A stretch of DNA of 37,573 nt from Bacteroidaceae bacterium. Its GTDB lineage: Bacteria > Bacteroidota > Bacteroidia > Bacteroidales > Bacteroidaceae. The notes under the pieces were generated by a model. It did not search any database, had not been told where the DNA came from, and worked only from the letters and a program-made list of their open reading frames with translations. Positions 24,331-36,986 of this stretch are shown here, piece by piece; position 1 is the stretch's first letter, and each line of letters opens with the position of its first letter. The DNA is taken from NCBI GenBank assembly GCA_024398405.1, contig JAKSJE010000013.1, forward strand, positions 1 through 37,573, written 5' to 3'. The position numbers were made by a program, and so were the translations under genes.

Positions 24331-25368
24331 ATGGCAACAACTAAAAGATACCTTTTCCCTGCTGACTACATGGCAGACCCGTCCGTCCATGTGTTCAACG
24401 GAAAGATTTACATCTACCCGTCCCACGACTGGGAATGCGAGAACGTAGAGAACGACAACGGCGACCAGTACGTGATGAAAGACTATCACGTGCTCTCCAT
24501 CGAGGGCGACCCGATGACCGGCGAAGTGGTCGATCACGGATGCGTGCTGCGTCAGGAGGATATTCCTTGGGCAGGCCGCCAGCTCTGGGACTGCGACGTT
24601 CAGGAATACGAGACCGAAGTGCCGACCAATGCCGATGAACAGGCGAAGGGCATGGGATTCAGCAAGAAAGTGAAGAGATACGTGATGTACTTCCCTCTCA
24701 AGGACAGGAACGACGTGTTCCACTGGGGCACTGCCGTCGCTGACAATCCTGCCGGGCCGTTCATCCCTCAGCCCGCTCCGGTGCCGGGCAGCTACAGCAT
24801 CGACATGTGCGCGTTCAGGGATGACGCCGACGGTGAGGTGTACGTCTATTTCGGCGGACTCTGGGGCGGACAACTCCAGCGCTACAAGGACAACATCCAT
24901 CTTGAGACCCCCTATCTGCCGGAAGGCAAGGAAGACTCACTGCCAAGCCGTTGCGTGCGCCTGACCAAGGACGGCATGGGCTACGCGGAGGCTCCGCGCC
25001 CTATACTCGTCGTCGATGACGAAGGCAACCCGCTCAAGGCGGACGATCCGCACCGGTTCTTCGAGGCGTCGTGGATGCACAAGCACAATGGCAAATACTA
25101 TTTCTCATACTCCACCGGCGACAGCCATCTGCTCTGCTATGCGGTGGGCGACAATCCATACGGACCGTTCACTTATAAAGGAGTCATCCTCACACCGGTA
25201 GTGGGTTGGACCACACACCACGCCATCATACAGTGGAAGGGCAAGTGGTATCTGTTCCATCATGACAGCGTGCCGTCAGGAGGCAAGTCATGGTTGCGCA
25301 GCCTCAAGGTATGCGAGCTCGAGATGGACGAGAACGGCGACTTCAAGACAATAGAGGGAATTGACTGA
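24331..25368 (+). CDS. Cytoplasmic GH43 beta-xylosidase/alpha-arabinofuranosidase
   Basis: A 345-residue single-domain family 43 enzyme without a signal peptide, so it acts in the cytoplasm. It closely resembles the subfamily-1 type known from Bacteroides xylosidase/arabinosidases. The three catalytic acids are at the expected places: base Asp16 in MADPSVHVF, pKa modulator Asp158 in GSYSIDMCAF, and acid Glu245 in FFEASWMHKHNG. Other marks are WAGRQLWDCDV and GWTTHHAIIQWKGKWYLFHH. It would release xylose (and perhaps arabinose) from oligosaccharides brought in by the symporter two genes upstream, feeding the xylB and xylA genes that follow. Both flanking gaps carry 9-bp CCGG arrays. Confidence 0.95.
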   Translation: MATTKRYLFPADYMADPSVHVFNGKIYIYPSHDWECENVENDNGDQYVMKDYHVLSIEGDPMTGEVVDHGCVLRQEDIPWAGRQLWDCDVQEYETEVPTNADEQAKGMGFSKKVKRYVMYFPLKDRNDVFHWGTAVADNPAGPFIPQPAPVPGSYSIDMCAFRDDADGEVYVYFGGLWGGQLQRYKDNIHLETPYLPEGKEDSLPSRCVRLTKDGMGYAEAPRPILVVDDEGNPLKADDPHRFFEASWMHKHNGKYYFSYSTGDSHLLCYAVGDNPYGPFTYKGVILTPVVGWTTHHAIIQWKGKWYLFHHDSVPSGGKSWLRSLKVCELEMDENGDFKTIEGID

Positions 25369-25376
25369 GTGTGATT

Positions 25377-25443
25377 CCGGCTTGTCCGGGAAGGCCGGCT
25401 TGTCCGGGTTATCCGGCGATTCCGGGAAGGCCGGCAGAGCCGG
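25377..25443. repeat. 9-bp phased CCGGNNNNN repeats, second array
   Basis: CCGG occurs at 25377, 25386, 25395, 25404, 25413, 25422, 25431 and 25440, eight copies exactly 9 bp apart, between the GH43 stop and xylB. The variable bases differ from copy to copy. The reading frame relative to the upstream gene differs from that of the array at 24234. Confidence 0.85.
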
Positions 25444-25499
25444 CAAGCGCGGCGACGCCGATTAAACGAACGACATAAACCATCAAACAATAACTGACA

Positions 25500-26996
25500 A
25501 TGGGACTTTTATTAGGATATGACATAGGTACTTCATCAGTGAAGGCCTCACTGGTGGACGCGATGACCGGTCAGATAGTGGCTACCACATTCTGGCCCGA
25601 GCAGGAGGCTCCGATCATCGCCAGGAAAGCAGGTTGGGCAGAACAGGAACCCGACATGTGGTGGGACAATCTCATCTCAGCGACTAAGAAACTACAGACT
25701 TGCGCCAGAGGTGTGAGCCTGCTCGACGTCAAGGCAATCGGCATCAGCTACCAGATGCACGGACTGGTATGCATCGACAAAGACAAGCAGGCTCTCCGCC
25801 CAAGCATCATATGGTGCGACGGCAGGGCCGTGCCTTACGGCAACAAGGCATTCGACGGCATAGGTCACGAACGATGCCTGAGCCACCTGCTCAACTCGCC
25901 GGGCAACTTCACCGCCGCGAAACTGGCGTGGGTGAAGGAGAACGAGCCGGAGGTGTTCGACAATATATATAAGGTGATGCTCCCGGGTGACTTCATCGCC
26001 ATGAAACTCAGCGGCGGTGATGTCAACACCACTATCTCAGGACTCTCAGAGGGAATGTTCTGGGACTTCAAGGAACAGGAGGTCAGCAAGGACGTGATGG
26101 GATTCTTCGGATTCGACGAGTCAATCATCGCCGACATCGTTCCTACGTTCGCTGTTCAGGCGACAGTCTGCAAGGCTGTTGCCGACGAACTCGGCATCAA
26201 GGAAGGCACCCCAATCTCCTACAGGGGTGGTGACCAGCCTAACAACGCCCTGTCGCTCAACGTGATGAATCCCGGCGAAGTGGCAGCCACGGGCGGCACC
26301 TCGGGAGTCGTGTATGGTGTTCTGGGCGACGTGAACTACGACCCGCTGAGCCGTGTCAACACCTTCGCTCACGGCAACTACTCGAAGGAGCTCACCCGTC
26401 TCGGCGTGCTCCTCTGCATCAACGGCACTGGCATCCTCAACGCATGGATGAAGCGTAACGTCGCACCGGAAGGCATGTCGTACAGCGACATGAACGTGCT
26501 GGCTGACACGGTGCCTATCGGCTCTGACGGACTGAGCATCATCCCGTTCGGCAACGGTGCGGAGCGCATACTGCAGAACAAGGAAGTGGGCTGCTCAATC
26601 CAAGGCCTCAACTTCAACATCCACAAGAAGGCGCACCTGCTGCGCGCGGCACAGGAAGGCATAGTGTTCTCCTTCAAGCAGGGAATCGACATCATGGAAG
26701 GCATGGGCATGAGCATCAAGGACATCCACGCAGGACACGCCAACATGTTCCTCAACCCTATGTTCTGCTCCACCCTTGCCGGAGTGACCGGCGCGACAAT
26801 CAACCTCTACGAGACCGATGGTGGCATCGGCGCAGCCAAGGGCGCGGGTATCGGCGCCGGGATATACAAGGACTGCGACGAGGCATTCTCCACACTCAAG
26901 CATATCCGCACCGTGGAGCCTGACCTCGTGAACAAACAGGCTTACATCGACGCATACAATCTATGGATTGAGAGACTCAACAAAGTCATTGACTGA
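25500..26996 (+). CDS. xylB: Xylulokinase
   Basis: A 498-residue FGGY-family sugar kinase that phosphorylates D-xylulose to xylulose 5-phosphate. The N-terminal ATPase-fold motif [15 protein letters not shown] is present. The substrate-side segment [12 protein letters not shown]...SIIWCDGRA is that of xylulokinases, and the second-lobe motifs [13 protein letters not shown] (with the probable catalytic Asp) and [11 protein letters not shown] are intact. Length is normal for the family. It sits 43 bp before xylA, and after a 131-bp gap with CCGG repeats behind the GH43 gene. Position next to xylose isomerase makes xylulose the substrate with high confidence. Confidence 0.96.
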   Translation: MGLLLGYDIGTSSVKASLVDAMTGQIVATTFWPEQEAPIIARKAGWAEQEPDMWWDNLISATKKLQTCARGVSLLDVKAIGISYQMHGLVCIDKDKQALRPSIIWCDGRAVPYGNKAFDGIGHERCLSHLLNSPGNFTAAKLAWVKENEPEVFDNIYKVMLPGDFIAMKLSGGDVNTTISGLSEGMFWDFKEQEVSKDVMGFFGFDESIIADIVPTFAVQATVCKAVADELGIKEGTPISYRGGDQPNNALSLNVMNPGEVAATGGTSGVVYGVLGDVNYDPLSRVNTFAHGNYSKELTRLGVLLCINGTGILNAWMKRNVAPEGMSYSDMNVLADTVPIGSDGLSIIPFGNGAERILQNKEVGCSIQGLNFNIHKKAHLLRAAQEGIVFSFKQGIDIMEGMGMSIKDIHAGHANMFLNPMFCSTLAGVTGATINLYETDGGIGAAKGAGIGAGIYKDCDEAFSTLKHIRTVEPDLVNKQAYIDAYNLWIERLNKVID

Positions 26997-27039
26997 TAAA
27001 ACCGATATTTTATACTTTCCTTTAACAACAAACAAAGTT

Positions 27040-28353
27040 ATGGCAAAAGAATTTTTTCCTGGAGTAAAGAAAATCCAGTTTGAAGGCAAGGATTCGAAGA
27101 ATCCGATGGCGTTCCACTATTATGATGAGAACAAGGTCATCATGGGTAAGACAATGAAGGACTGGTTGCGTTTCGCTATGGCATGGTGGCACACACTCTG
27201 TGCTGAAGGTGCAGACCAGTTCGGTCCTGGTACTAAGAAGTTCCCATGGAACGAAGGTGCTGACGCCCTCGAAGTCGCCAAGAACAAGGCGGACGCAGGT
27301 TTCGAAATCATGGAGAAGCTCGGCATCGATTACTTCTGCTTCCACGACGTTGACCTCATTTCCGAGGGTGACACAGTAGAGGAGTACGAGGCGAACATGC
27401 AGGCCATAGTAGCCTACCTCAAGGAGAAGATGGCCGCAAGCGGCAAGAAACTCCTGTGGTCAACCGCCAACGTGTTCGGCAACAAGCGTTACATGAACGG
27501 TGCAAGTACGAACCCGGACTTCGATGTCGTGGCACGCGCTATCGTCCAGATCAAGAACGCCATCGACGCTGGCATCGCCCTCGGCGCCGAGAACTATGTG
27601 TTCTGGGGTGGTCGTGAAGGCTACATGTCAATCCTCAATACCGACCAGAAGCGTGAGAAGGAACACATGGCTACTATGCTGACTATGGCTCGCGACTACG
27701 CACGCTCAAAGGGGTTCAAGGGCAACTTCCTCATTGAGCCAAAGCCGATGGAGCCGACAAAGCACCAGTACGACGTTGACACAGAGACCGTGATCGGTTT
27801 CCTCAAAGCTCACAACCTCGACAAGGACTTCAAGGTCAATATCGAAGTGAACCACGCCACTCTCGCCGGCCACACCTTTGAGCATGAGCTTGCTTGTGCT
27901 GTTGACGCCGGTATGCTCGGCTCTATCGATGCCAACCGTGGTGACTACCAGAACGGCTGGGACACCGACCAGTTCCCTATCGACCAGTATGAGCTCGTAC
28001 AGGCAATGGTTCAGATCATCCGCAACGGCGGTCTTGCTCCTGGCGGCACCAACTTCGACGCCAAGACCCGTCGTAACTCCACCGACCTCGAGGACATCAT
28101 CATCGCTCACATCTCCGGCATGGACGCAATGGCACGCGCTCTCGAGAGTGCCGCGCGGCTTCTTGAGGAGTCTCCTCTCAAGCAGATGGTCGCTGACCGC
28201 TACGCATCATTCGACAGCGGTATGGGCAAGGACTTCGAGGATGGCAAGCTGACATTCGAGCAGGTTTACGAATACGGTAAGAAGGTAGGAGAGCCGAAGC
28301 AGACTTCAGGTCAGCAGGAACTCTTCGAGACCATCGTTTCCTGGTATTGCTGA
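27040..28353 (+). CDS. xylA: Xylose isomerase
   Basis: A 437-residue class II xylose isomerase converting D-xylose to D-xylulose with two divalent metals. Family motifs are [10 protein letters not shown] (catalytic His), [25 protein letters not shown] (metal Glu and substrate Lys) and [20 protein letters not shown] (metal Asp and His/Asp ligands). The start is the ATG at 27040 ([19 protein letters not shown]), where family members begin; an in-frame ATG at 26968 inside xylB is rejected. It is the last gene of the symporter operon and is followed by a terminator. Its codons look somewhat richer in A/T-ending forms than the neighbouring glycosidase genes, which may reflect high expression. Confidence 0.97.
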   Translation: MAKEFFPGVKKIQFEGKDSKNPMAFHYYDENKVIMGKTMKDWLRFAMAWWHTLCAEGADQFGPGTKKFPWNEGADALEVAKNKADAGFEIMEKLGIDYFCFHDVDLISEGDTVEEYEANMQAIVAYLKEKMAASGKKLLWSTANVFGNKRYMNGASTNPDFDVVARAIVQIKNAIDAGIALGAENYVFWGGREGYMSILNTDQKREKEHMATMLTMARDYARSKGFKGNFLIEPKPMEPTKHQYDVDTETVIGFLKAHNLDKDFKVNIEVNHATLAGHTFEHELACAVDAGMLGSIDANRGDYQNGWDTDQFPIDQYELVQAMVQIIRNGGLAPGGTNFDAKTRRNSTDLEDIIIAHISGMDAMARALESAARLLEESPLKQMVADRYASFDSGMGKDFEDGKLTFEQVYEYGKKVGEPKQTSGQQELFETIVSWYC

Positions 28354-28370
28354 TAACCGGCATCTGATAT

Positions 28371-28431
28371 GGAGTTAGGAGCCTGGAGTCTTGGGGTATC
28401 GCCCGGCTCCAGCTGCTGACTCCTTCTTTTT
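28371..28431 (+). terminator. Terminator at the end of the symporter-xylA operon
   Basis: A long imperfect stem (GGAGTTAGGAGCCTGGAG against CTCCAGCTGCTGACTCC) closes around an 18-nt loop and is followed by TTCTTTTTC. It starts 17 bp after the xylA stop and separates that operon from GH67. No clear -7 box is seen between here and 28484. Confidence 0.75.
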
Positions 28432-28483
28432 CATTCAACGTCAAAGGGGCATCCAGTAAATTCCCCGCAAATGCAAGATTGAT

Positions 28484-30499
28484 ATGAAGTCGTTGTCCAC
28501 TTGTCTGTTGCTCATGCTGATGTTCGCCGGCATAGGTGACGCTTCCGCTGAGGATGGTCATCGTCTATGGCTGAGGATGGTCAGTCCGAAGCAGCAGGCG
28601 GAGATACGGGTGGGAGACAATATGATTGTCACCAAGACCGTTGAGATTGCCATTGACGAACTGTCGCGCTTCTGGAGAAGGAACGAGGAGATAGTCATGT
28701 CAGGGTCGGTCACACCTATTTCTGATGATGGGTTCCGCATCACGAGAAAGGGGGGTACGATAACCTTGACGGCAAGCACAGACGTAGGGATGCTCTACGG
28801 AGCCTACGAGTTGCTGCGGCGTCAGGAGACCGGGCAGAAGATAGAGAATAACCAGGTGGTGTCTGAGACGCCGAGATACCAGTTCCGCGTCCTTGACCAT
28901 TGGGACAACATGGACGGCACCATCGAGAGAGGTTATGCCGGACGGTCCGTCTTCTTCAAGAATGGCAAGGTTGACTTCGACAAGGACATAATCCGCGAAT
29001 ACGCCAGGGCGAATGCCTCGATAGGCATCAACATGGTGGTCATCAACAATGTCAACGCCAGTCCAAAGGTGCTTGACGAGAAGACGCTCTTCCATATTGC
29101 CGACATTGCCGACATCCTGCGTCTCTATGGCATCAGGCTGTGCCTTAGTGTCAACTTCGCGTCACCGATGTCGCTTGACAGTCTGAAGACCGCCGACCCG
29201 TTGGATGAGCAAGTCCGTGATTGGTGGAAGGAGAAGGTGATGCAGATCTACAAACTCATCCCTGACTTCGGTGGGTTCCTGGTCAAGGCCAACAGCGAGG
29301 GGCAACCCGGTCCCATGGACTTCGGCAGGAGTCACGCCGACGGCGCCAACATGCTTGCTGAGGTGCTGAGGCCACACGGGGGCATAGTCATGTGGCGTGC
29401 CTTCGTATATGCACAGAACAGTCCGGACAGGGCAAGTCAGGCATACGAGGAGTTCATGCCGCTTGACGGGACATTCATGAACAATGTCATCCTGCAAATC
29501 AAGAACGGTCCTATCGACTTCCAGCCGCGGGAGCCGGTCAGCCCGTTGTTCTACGGAATACAGAAGACGAGGCTGATGCCTGAGTTCCAGATCACTCAGG
29601 AATACACCGGAGAGAGCATACACACTTGCTTCCTCGCCCCGATGTGGCGTGAGTTCTTCGATGAGATAGCCGCCAACGCAAGACAAGGCTCCAGACGTCA
29701 TTTCACTGCTGTCTCAGGAGTGTCGAATGTAGGCAACTCCGTCAACTGGTGCGGCAGTGACATGGCACAGGCCAATTGGTATGCCTTCGGACGCCTGGCC
29801 TGGAACCCCGACATGACCAGCGAGCAAATAGCGAGGGAGTGGTTGCAGCAGACTTTCTCGAAGGCTGACAAGTTCGTCAGTCCCATGACGGCCATGCTCT
29901 GCCAGTCCCATGAGGCGGTGGTGAGCTACATGATGCCTCTCGGCCTGCACCACATCTTCGCAGGCGGTCATCACTACGGTCCGGAACCGTGGTGCCACCA
30001 GCCCGGATGGCGTGAGGACTGGCTGCCTCGATATTATCATAAGGCAGATTCCACAGGTGTAGGCTTCGACCGTACCCGGACTGGCTCCGGCAATGTGGCG
30101 CAATACCCACAGAGACTTGCGGATCTATACGATAACGTCGAGACATGTCCTGAGAAATATCTCCTCTTCTTCCATCATGTGCCTTGGAACAGCGTATGGG
30201 AACGTCTGTGCCGTCGCTATGACATGGGAGTCAGCCAGGCTGAAGGATTCGCGGAGACCTGGCGGTCAGTGGAGAAGTATGTTGACATGGAGAGATACGA
30301 ACGGCAGCTGAAGCGGTTCGAACGTCAGGCAAAGGACGCATGGTGGTGGAGGGATGCCTGCCTGCTGTATTTCCAGCAGTTCAGCAAGATGCCACTCCCG
30401 CAGGACTGTCCTGCTCCGCGTCACAAACTCGATGACCTGATGAGGTTCAGTCTCCGCATGGACAACTACACGGCAGCAGACATGGACAAACTGCCGTGA
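28484..30499 (+). CDS. GH67 alpha-glucuronidase, exported
   Basis: A 671-residue family 67 enzyme that removes (4-O-methyl-)glucuronic acid from the non-reducing end of small aldouronic acids. It has a signal peptide (residues 1 to about 22, ending ASA). The N-terminal domain is followed by the barrel with VLDHWDNMDGTIERGYAG (about 136-153). Three acids fit the family active site: Glu272 in VKANSEGQPGP, Asp345 in GPIDFQPREP, and Glu373 in FQITQEYTG. Their spacing (73 and 28) equals that of E292, D365 and E393 in the Cellvibrio japonicus enzyme. The helical C-terminal domain is complete. It is preceded by a terminator, so it is probably transcribed separately from the xylA operon, perhaps together with the esterase-GH43 gene after it. 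Confidence 0.96.
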   Translation: MKSLSTCLLLMLMFAGIGDASAEDGHRLWLRMVSPKQQAEIRVGDNMIVTKTVEIAIDELSRFWRRNEEIVMSGSVTPISDDGFRITRKGGTITLTASTDVGMLYGAYELLRRQETGQKIENNQVVSETPRYQFRVLDHWDNMDGTIERGYAGRSVFFKNGKVDFDKDIIREYARANASIGINMVVINNVNASPKVLDEKTLFHIADIADILRLYGIRLCLSVNFASPMSLDSLKTADPLDEQVRDWWKEKVMQIYKLIPDFGGFLVKANSEGQPGPMDFGRSHADGANMLAEVLRPHGGIVMWRAFVYAQNSPDRASQAYEEFMPLDGTFMNNVILQIKNGPIDFQPREPVSPLFYGIQKTRLMPEFQITQEYTGESIHTCFLAPMWREFFDEIAANARQGSRRHFTAVSGVSNVGNSVNWCGSDMAQANWYAFGRLAWNPDMTSEQIAREWLQQTFSKADKFVSPMTAMLCQSHEAVVSYMMPLGLHHIFAGGHHYGPEPWCHQPGWREDWLPRYYHKADSTGVGFDRTRTGSGNVAQYPQRLADLYDNVETCPEKYLLFFHHVPWNSVWERLCRRYDMGVSQAEGFAETWRSVEKYVDMERYERQLKRFERQAKDAWWWRDACLLYFQQFSKMPLPQDCPAPRHKLDDLMRFSLRMDNYTAADMDKLP

Positions 30500-30565
30500 T
30501 GGAGTGGCCTGATGATTCCACCCATAGATTAAAAGACAAACCACCACGTCGCCCACATCGCTGTC

Positions 30566-30594
30566 TGTTGTCAGCGCAGGCAGCACTGACAACA
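30566..30594. repeat. Perfect inverted repeat between GH67 and the esterase-GH43 gene
   Basis: TGTTGTCAG (30566-30574) and CTGACAACA (30586-30594) pair perfectly around an 11-nt loop. There is no T-run, so it is not a typical terminator. It could be an mRNA hairpin or a protein-binding dyad. The rest of the 186-bp gap shows no gene. Confidence 0.65.
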
Positions 30595-30655
30595 AGGCTG
30601 AAGGCTCGCCCGGAACGCCACTATGGGAAAGACCTCGGACCCACTAAAGACGTAA

Positions 30656-33271
<2,616 letters not shown>

Positions 33272-33285
33272 CATCGATTGGGACT

Positions 33286-34515
33286 TCATGGATTCCTTTC
33301 CAGAACTCCCTCGGCAGCGACGTAGGCGGTCGTCCAGCATGCCTGAAGATTGAACCCGCCCGTCACTCCGTCGATATCAAGTACCTCACCTGCAAAATAC
33401 AGGTGGGGTATTTCTTTGCTTTCCATAGTCAACGGATTTACGGTGTTCAGCGCCACTCCGCCGCAAGTGACGAACTCGTCCTTGAACGGCGCCCTTCCAC
33501 TCGTCTGGTACCAGTCGTCGTAAAGCAGTTCCACGAGCCTGTTCAGATTCCTGCCACTGAGTTCGGACCATCTGCATGACTTGCCGAACTTCGTAAGCAG
33601 ATAGTCCCACAGACGCTGCTGAAGTCCGAAAGGCCTGTACGAGGAAAGGAGTTTGCTGGAATTGCGTGCGGCGATTGACAAGAGTTCGCTTCGTACTTCC
33701 TCTGAGTTGGACATGCCAGTCCAGTTGACGAGCAACGGCGTTCTGTAGTTCGTTCCCGCCAGATGTCTTGCAGCATGGCTGGAGAGTCTCAGTATGGCCG
33801 GTCCACTCATCCCCCAGTGGGTGATGAGCAATGCGCCTGAGGTCCTGAACTTGGTTGATGGAACGGAAACAGAGGCTTTCTCCACCACGAGCCCCATGAG
33901 GTCATGGAGCCTTCTGTCATCGATAGCCAACGAGAACAACGACGGTACACAAGGCATCAAGGTCAGATATGAGGAGAGCGCCGAGGACAATGCCGATTGT
34001 GAGGGAAGTCCGCCCACAGTCACCACCACATCATCGTACTCGCCGAGCAGACGGACAGGGTCATCGATCCTACTGTCCGTAAGCACCTTTACGCCTGATT
34101 TCCGGGCTGCATTCGTGAAGAGACTGACAATCTCCCCGCTGTCCTGCGACTTAGGGAACACGCAATGGTCAGGCTGGCTCACCAGTGCTACGCCATGTTC
34201 CTCGAACCATCTGTATGCATCTTCCGGTCCGAACCGGTTGAAGAGCCGTTTCATCAGCCTATGACCCCGTGGATAGACCTGGGCAAGATCCGAGACATCC
34301 TCGAAGGTGTTAGTGCAGTTGCATCGTCCACCGCCCGACACCGCCACCTTATTCAGCACCCGGCTCTGACGTTCGAATATCGTCACGTCAGTATCGCCCG
34401 CCAGTTCCTTCATGTGAATTCCACAGAAGAAGCCAGCAGCTCCACCACCGACAATAGCTACCTTCTTCCCCACGCTCTCACCTCTGGCCGTGGCTGCGGA
34501 GTCATAGGCCGCCAT
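33286..34515 (-). CDS. YhiN/HI0933-family FAD-dependent oxidoreductase
   Basis: A flavoprotein of the HI0933/YhiN family, whose substrate is unknown. The FAD-binding loop KKVAIVGGGAAGFF lies near the start, NKVAVSGGGRCNCTN (family signature) follows, and near the C-terminus the second FAD contact reads GEVLDIDGVTGGFNLQACW. With the ATG at 34515 the protein has 409 residues, the usual size; an ATG at 34548 would add 11 unsupported residues. The start overlaps the GH115 coding end by 14 bp, so the two genes are probably translationally coupled. No link to xylan is known, and the pairing may be only positional. Confidence 0.92.
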   Translation of the reverse strand: MAAYDSAATARGESVGKKVAIVGGGAAGFFCGIHMKELAGDTDVTIFERQSRVLNKVAVSGGGRCNCTNTFEDVSDLAQVYPRGHRLMKRLFNRFGPEDAYRWFEEHGVALVSQPDHCVFPKSQDSGEIVSLFTNAARKSGVKVLTDSRIDDPVRLLGEYDDVVVTVGGLPSQSALSSALSSYLTLMPCVPSLFSLAIDDRRLHDLMGLVVEKASVSVPSTKFRTSGALLITHWGMSGPAILRLSSHAARHLAGTNYRTPLLVNWTGMSNSEEVRSELLSIAARNSSKLLSSYRPFGLQQRLWDYLLTKFGKSCRWSELSGRNLNRLVELLYDDWYQTSGRAPFKDEFVTCGGVALNTVNPLTMESKEIPHLYFAGEVLDIDGVTGGFNLQACWTTAYVAAEGVLERNP

Positions 34516-36949
34516 ACAGGAATGTCTTCCTGTATCCACCGAAATCAACGATTATCTTCTCGAACACGATACCAGGATCCAATGGCTCAATCACCAGCCT
34601 GCCGTTCCTCGCGCCGGGTATGACTACCTTGTTCTCGATGATGCGGCTTGCCACCGTAGGATACAGCCTGTCATACGGATGGTCCTCGTTAATGTCCCTG
34701 TTGGTGTTGACTATCTTGCTTGGCTTGCCCTCGAACCCGATGCGGAAACAATGTCCAGCCTTGTTCTTGAAGGCGAGGTTCGACTTGGTGATGACATACA
34801 CAGTAGCCTCATCAGGGACATCACCTTTTATATCGTAAGTCAGTCTTGCACCTTTAGGGTCAGCAGTGTAAGGCATCACGCACACACCAGACCGTGTCCT
34901 TCCCAGAAAAGGTATGACAGTCCAGTATGCGCCTTTCACCTGACACTCAGCCTTTGAGAAATCCTCAGCCTCGATAATGCAAGCCTTGCCACTGGCCTCC
35001 CCACTGCCCATCGTACCCAAAGCACCGCTCGCGACCCTCGGAGGTGTGTCTTGTGGGAAGTTGTCGTTCCAGGTACGGTAGCCGATATGTTTCTGGGTCA
35101 TCATGCCGTTCCATTTCCCGCCCGACATAGTATGGTTGTAATAGTCCGACAGTTCCTTGTCCTTGCTGAAAGTGAGTCGTACCCTCTCGGCGTCGCCAGT
35201 AGCAGCAGAGTAGTACATATCGTATAGGTTCGCCATCGCCACCGTAGGGTAGTATATCAGCTGGTAGTATGCGTCCTTGTACTCAGGTGACATCCTCTCG
35301 TACTGGCGCACGGCAGCGTCAGCGAGGTTGGCATAGTCATCACGTACCTTCTTCCATTCACCGCTCGCTATGTCGTAAGTTCTCGCATCGAGCATCTCAG
35401 GAGTGACCCTGCCGTTGTACCATGTGTACAGGTTCAGGATTCTCGCAGCCTCCTTTGCCTCCCTCTCTCCGAACTGTTCCACGCACCACTGCTCCATGTA
35501 AGGCATGAGCTCAAGCCTTGCCGTCTGGTTTTCGGCGGCAGGTTGTGGGTATGCGGCCACTTTGTCCGGGTTCCAGGCGAAATCAAGGAACATGGTGATA
35601 GGGAACTCCATCGGTTTCAGGTCGCCTACGTTCAGCACCCAGAGTTTGTTGACCCCATAGGAATAGGTCAGCTGCAACTGCTCCCACATGTTTGCCGCGG
35701 GAGTGATGTTGAGCCATTTCGTGTTGCGAGGCGCACCGACGTAATCCACGTGGTAGTACAGTCCCCATCCGCCTTTCCTTTTCAGTTCCTCCTCGGTGGG
35801 CAGACTCCTTACGTCGCCCCAGTTGTCGTCCGAAAGCAGGATGGTCACGTCGTCCGGCACTCTGAGACCTTTGTCATAGTATTTCTGCACCTCTTTGTAC
35901 AAAGCCCATACCTGTGGCCTCTCCTCTGCAGGCCGTCCAGTCACGCTGCTGATGATATTCCTCTGGTTGTCAATCACGTCCTTCAGGATTCTCATCACTC
36001 TCTCATCCTCGCTCAGGGTCTCGTCGTCGTGACCCTCCTTGCCACCCATCGACGTGTCGCCGTCACCACGCATTCCGATGGTTATAAGGTCTTCAGTGTT
36101 CTTTGCCCTTTCCATACCCTCGCGGAAGAACCTGTCAAGTCCGTCCTTGTTGGTGACATAGTCCCATGCTCCCCATTTCTGCCGGTTTCTGGCATATTCA
36201 TGATGGTTGCGTGCCATTGGCTCATGGTGCGATGTCCCCATGATGATGCCCATCTCGTCGGCAGTCTTGCTGTTGAGTTCATCATCGGCATAGAAACTCC
36301 ATCCCCACATGGCAGGCCACATGAAGTTGCCCTTGAGCCTCAGCAGCAGTTCGAAAACCCTCGCATAGAACTCGTGTCCGCCGAAGTCCGTGCCCCACGT
36401 GTTCTTCACCCAGCCCGTCAGACAAGGAGCCTCATCATTGAGGAAGATGCCTCTGTACCTCACCGCCGGCTCACCGTCAGTATATTCGCCAGGGATGAAA
36501 TACAGATTCTCGTGCTTCGGCACAGGCACGTCAGCCCACCAGTACCACGGTGACACACCTATCTGGCGTGAGAACTCGTAGATGCCGTATATTGTACCCC
36601 TCATATCCGAACCGCAGATATACACCTTGCCCTTGCGCATCGTTATGATGAACTGTTCCGTCTTGCCAGCCAGTTTCGCCATGATGTCCTTTGGCACGTC
36701 ACTGCCTCTTTCCACACTACCGATGACGATTGGCACGTCCGCATTCCCACAGACGGCATTCAGGTCAGCACGCAGGCTCTCTACCGCTATCAGGATTCCC
36801 TTGAAATCATTCCTGCCGACAGAGATTTGCTTGTTCCCTCCCGTGATGCAAACGCCTCTTCCTTCCTCTTGGAAAGATATGAACCTGCCAGTCGCATTGC
36901 AAATCGTTACACATGCGATGCAAACTATAAGTGTTATAATCCTTAACAT
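34502..36949 (-). CDS. GH115 xylan alpha-1,2-glucuronidase, exported
   Basis: An 815-residue family 115 enzyme that removes (methyl)glucuronic acid from internal as well as terminal positions of xylan. It has a short signal peptide (1 to about 19). Family blocks seen are GIYEFSRQIGVSPWYWWADVPV, RYRGIFLNDEAP, LKGNFMWPAMWGWSFY, GIIMGTSHHEPMARN, ITIGMRGDGDTSM, LLSDDNWGDVR and YHVDYVGAPRNTKWLN. A helical domain and a C-terminal beta-sandwich (about 660-815, starting IIEAEDFSKAE) follow, as in complete members. It complements the GH67 enzyme encoded 4 kb away on the other strand. The promoter lies at 36987-37018. Confidence 0.96.
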   Translation of the reverse strand: MLRIITLIVCIACVTICNATGRFISFQEEGRGVCITGGNKQISVGRNDFKGILIAVESLRADLNAVCGNADVPIVIGSVERGSDVPKDIMAKLAGKTEQFIITMRKGKVYICGSDMRGTIYGIYEFSRQIGVSPWYWWADVPVPKHENLYFIPGEYTDGEPAVRYRGIFLNDEAPCLTGWVKNTWGTDFGGHEFYARVFELLLRLKGNFMWPAMWGWSFYADDELNSKTADEMGIIMGTSHHEPMARNHHEYARNRQKWGAWDYVTNKDGLDRFFREGMERAKNTEDLITIGMRGDGDTSMGGKEGHDDETLSEDERVMRILKDVIDNQRNIISSVTGRPAEERPQVWALYKEVQKYYDKGLRVPDDVTILLSDDNWGDVRSLPTEEELKRKGGWGLYYHVDYVGAPRNTKWLNITPAANMWEQLQLTYSYGVNKLWVLNVGDLKPMEFPITMFLDFAWNPDKVAAYPQPAAENQTARLELMPYMEQWCVEQFGEREAKEAARILNLYTWYNGRVTPEMLDARTYDIASGEWKKVRDDYANLADAAVRQYERMSPEYKDAYYQLIYYPTVAMANLYDMYYSAATGDAERVRLTFSKDKELSDYYNHTMSGGKWNGMMTQKHIGYRTWNDNFPQDTPPRVASGALGTMGSGEASGKACIIEAEDFSKAECQVKGAYWTVIPFLGRTRSGVCVMPYTADPKGARLTYDIKGDVPDEATVYVITKSNLAFKNKAGHCFRIGFEGKPSKIVNTNRDINEDHPYDRLYPTVASRIIENKVVIPGARNGRLVIEPLDPGIVFEKIIVDFGGYRKTFLYGGL

Positions 36950-36986
36950 AATGATACCTTGTTGTTAATTGTGTTGATTGTTGGCG

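Noticed and set aside
26968..27039. Upstream in-frame start for xylose isomerase
   Set aside because: It would add 24 residues not found in the family and would begin inside xylB; the ATG at 27040 starts the conserved N-terminus.
35543..36553. A 336-codon open frame antisense to the GH115 gene
   Set aside because: No signal peptide or recognisable motif, and it lies wholly inside a gene with intact family motifs.
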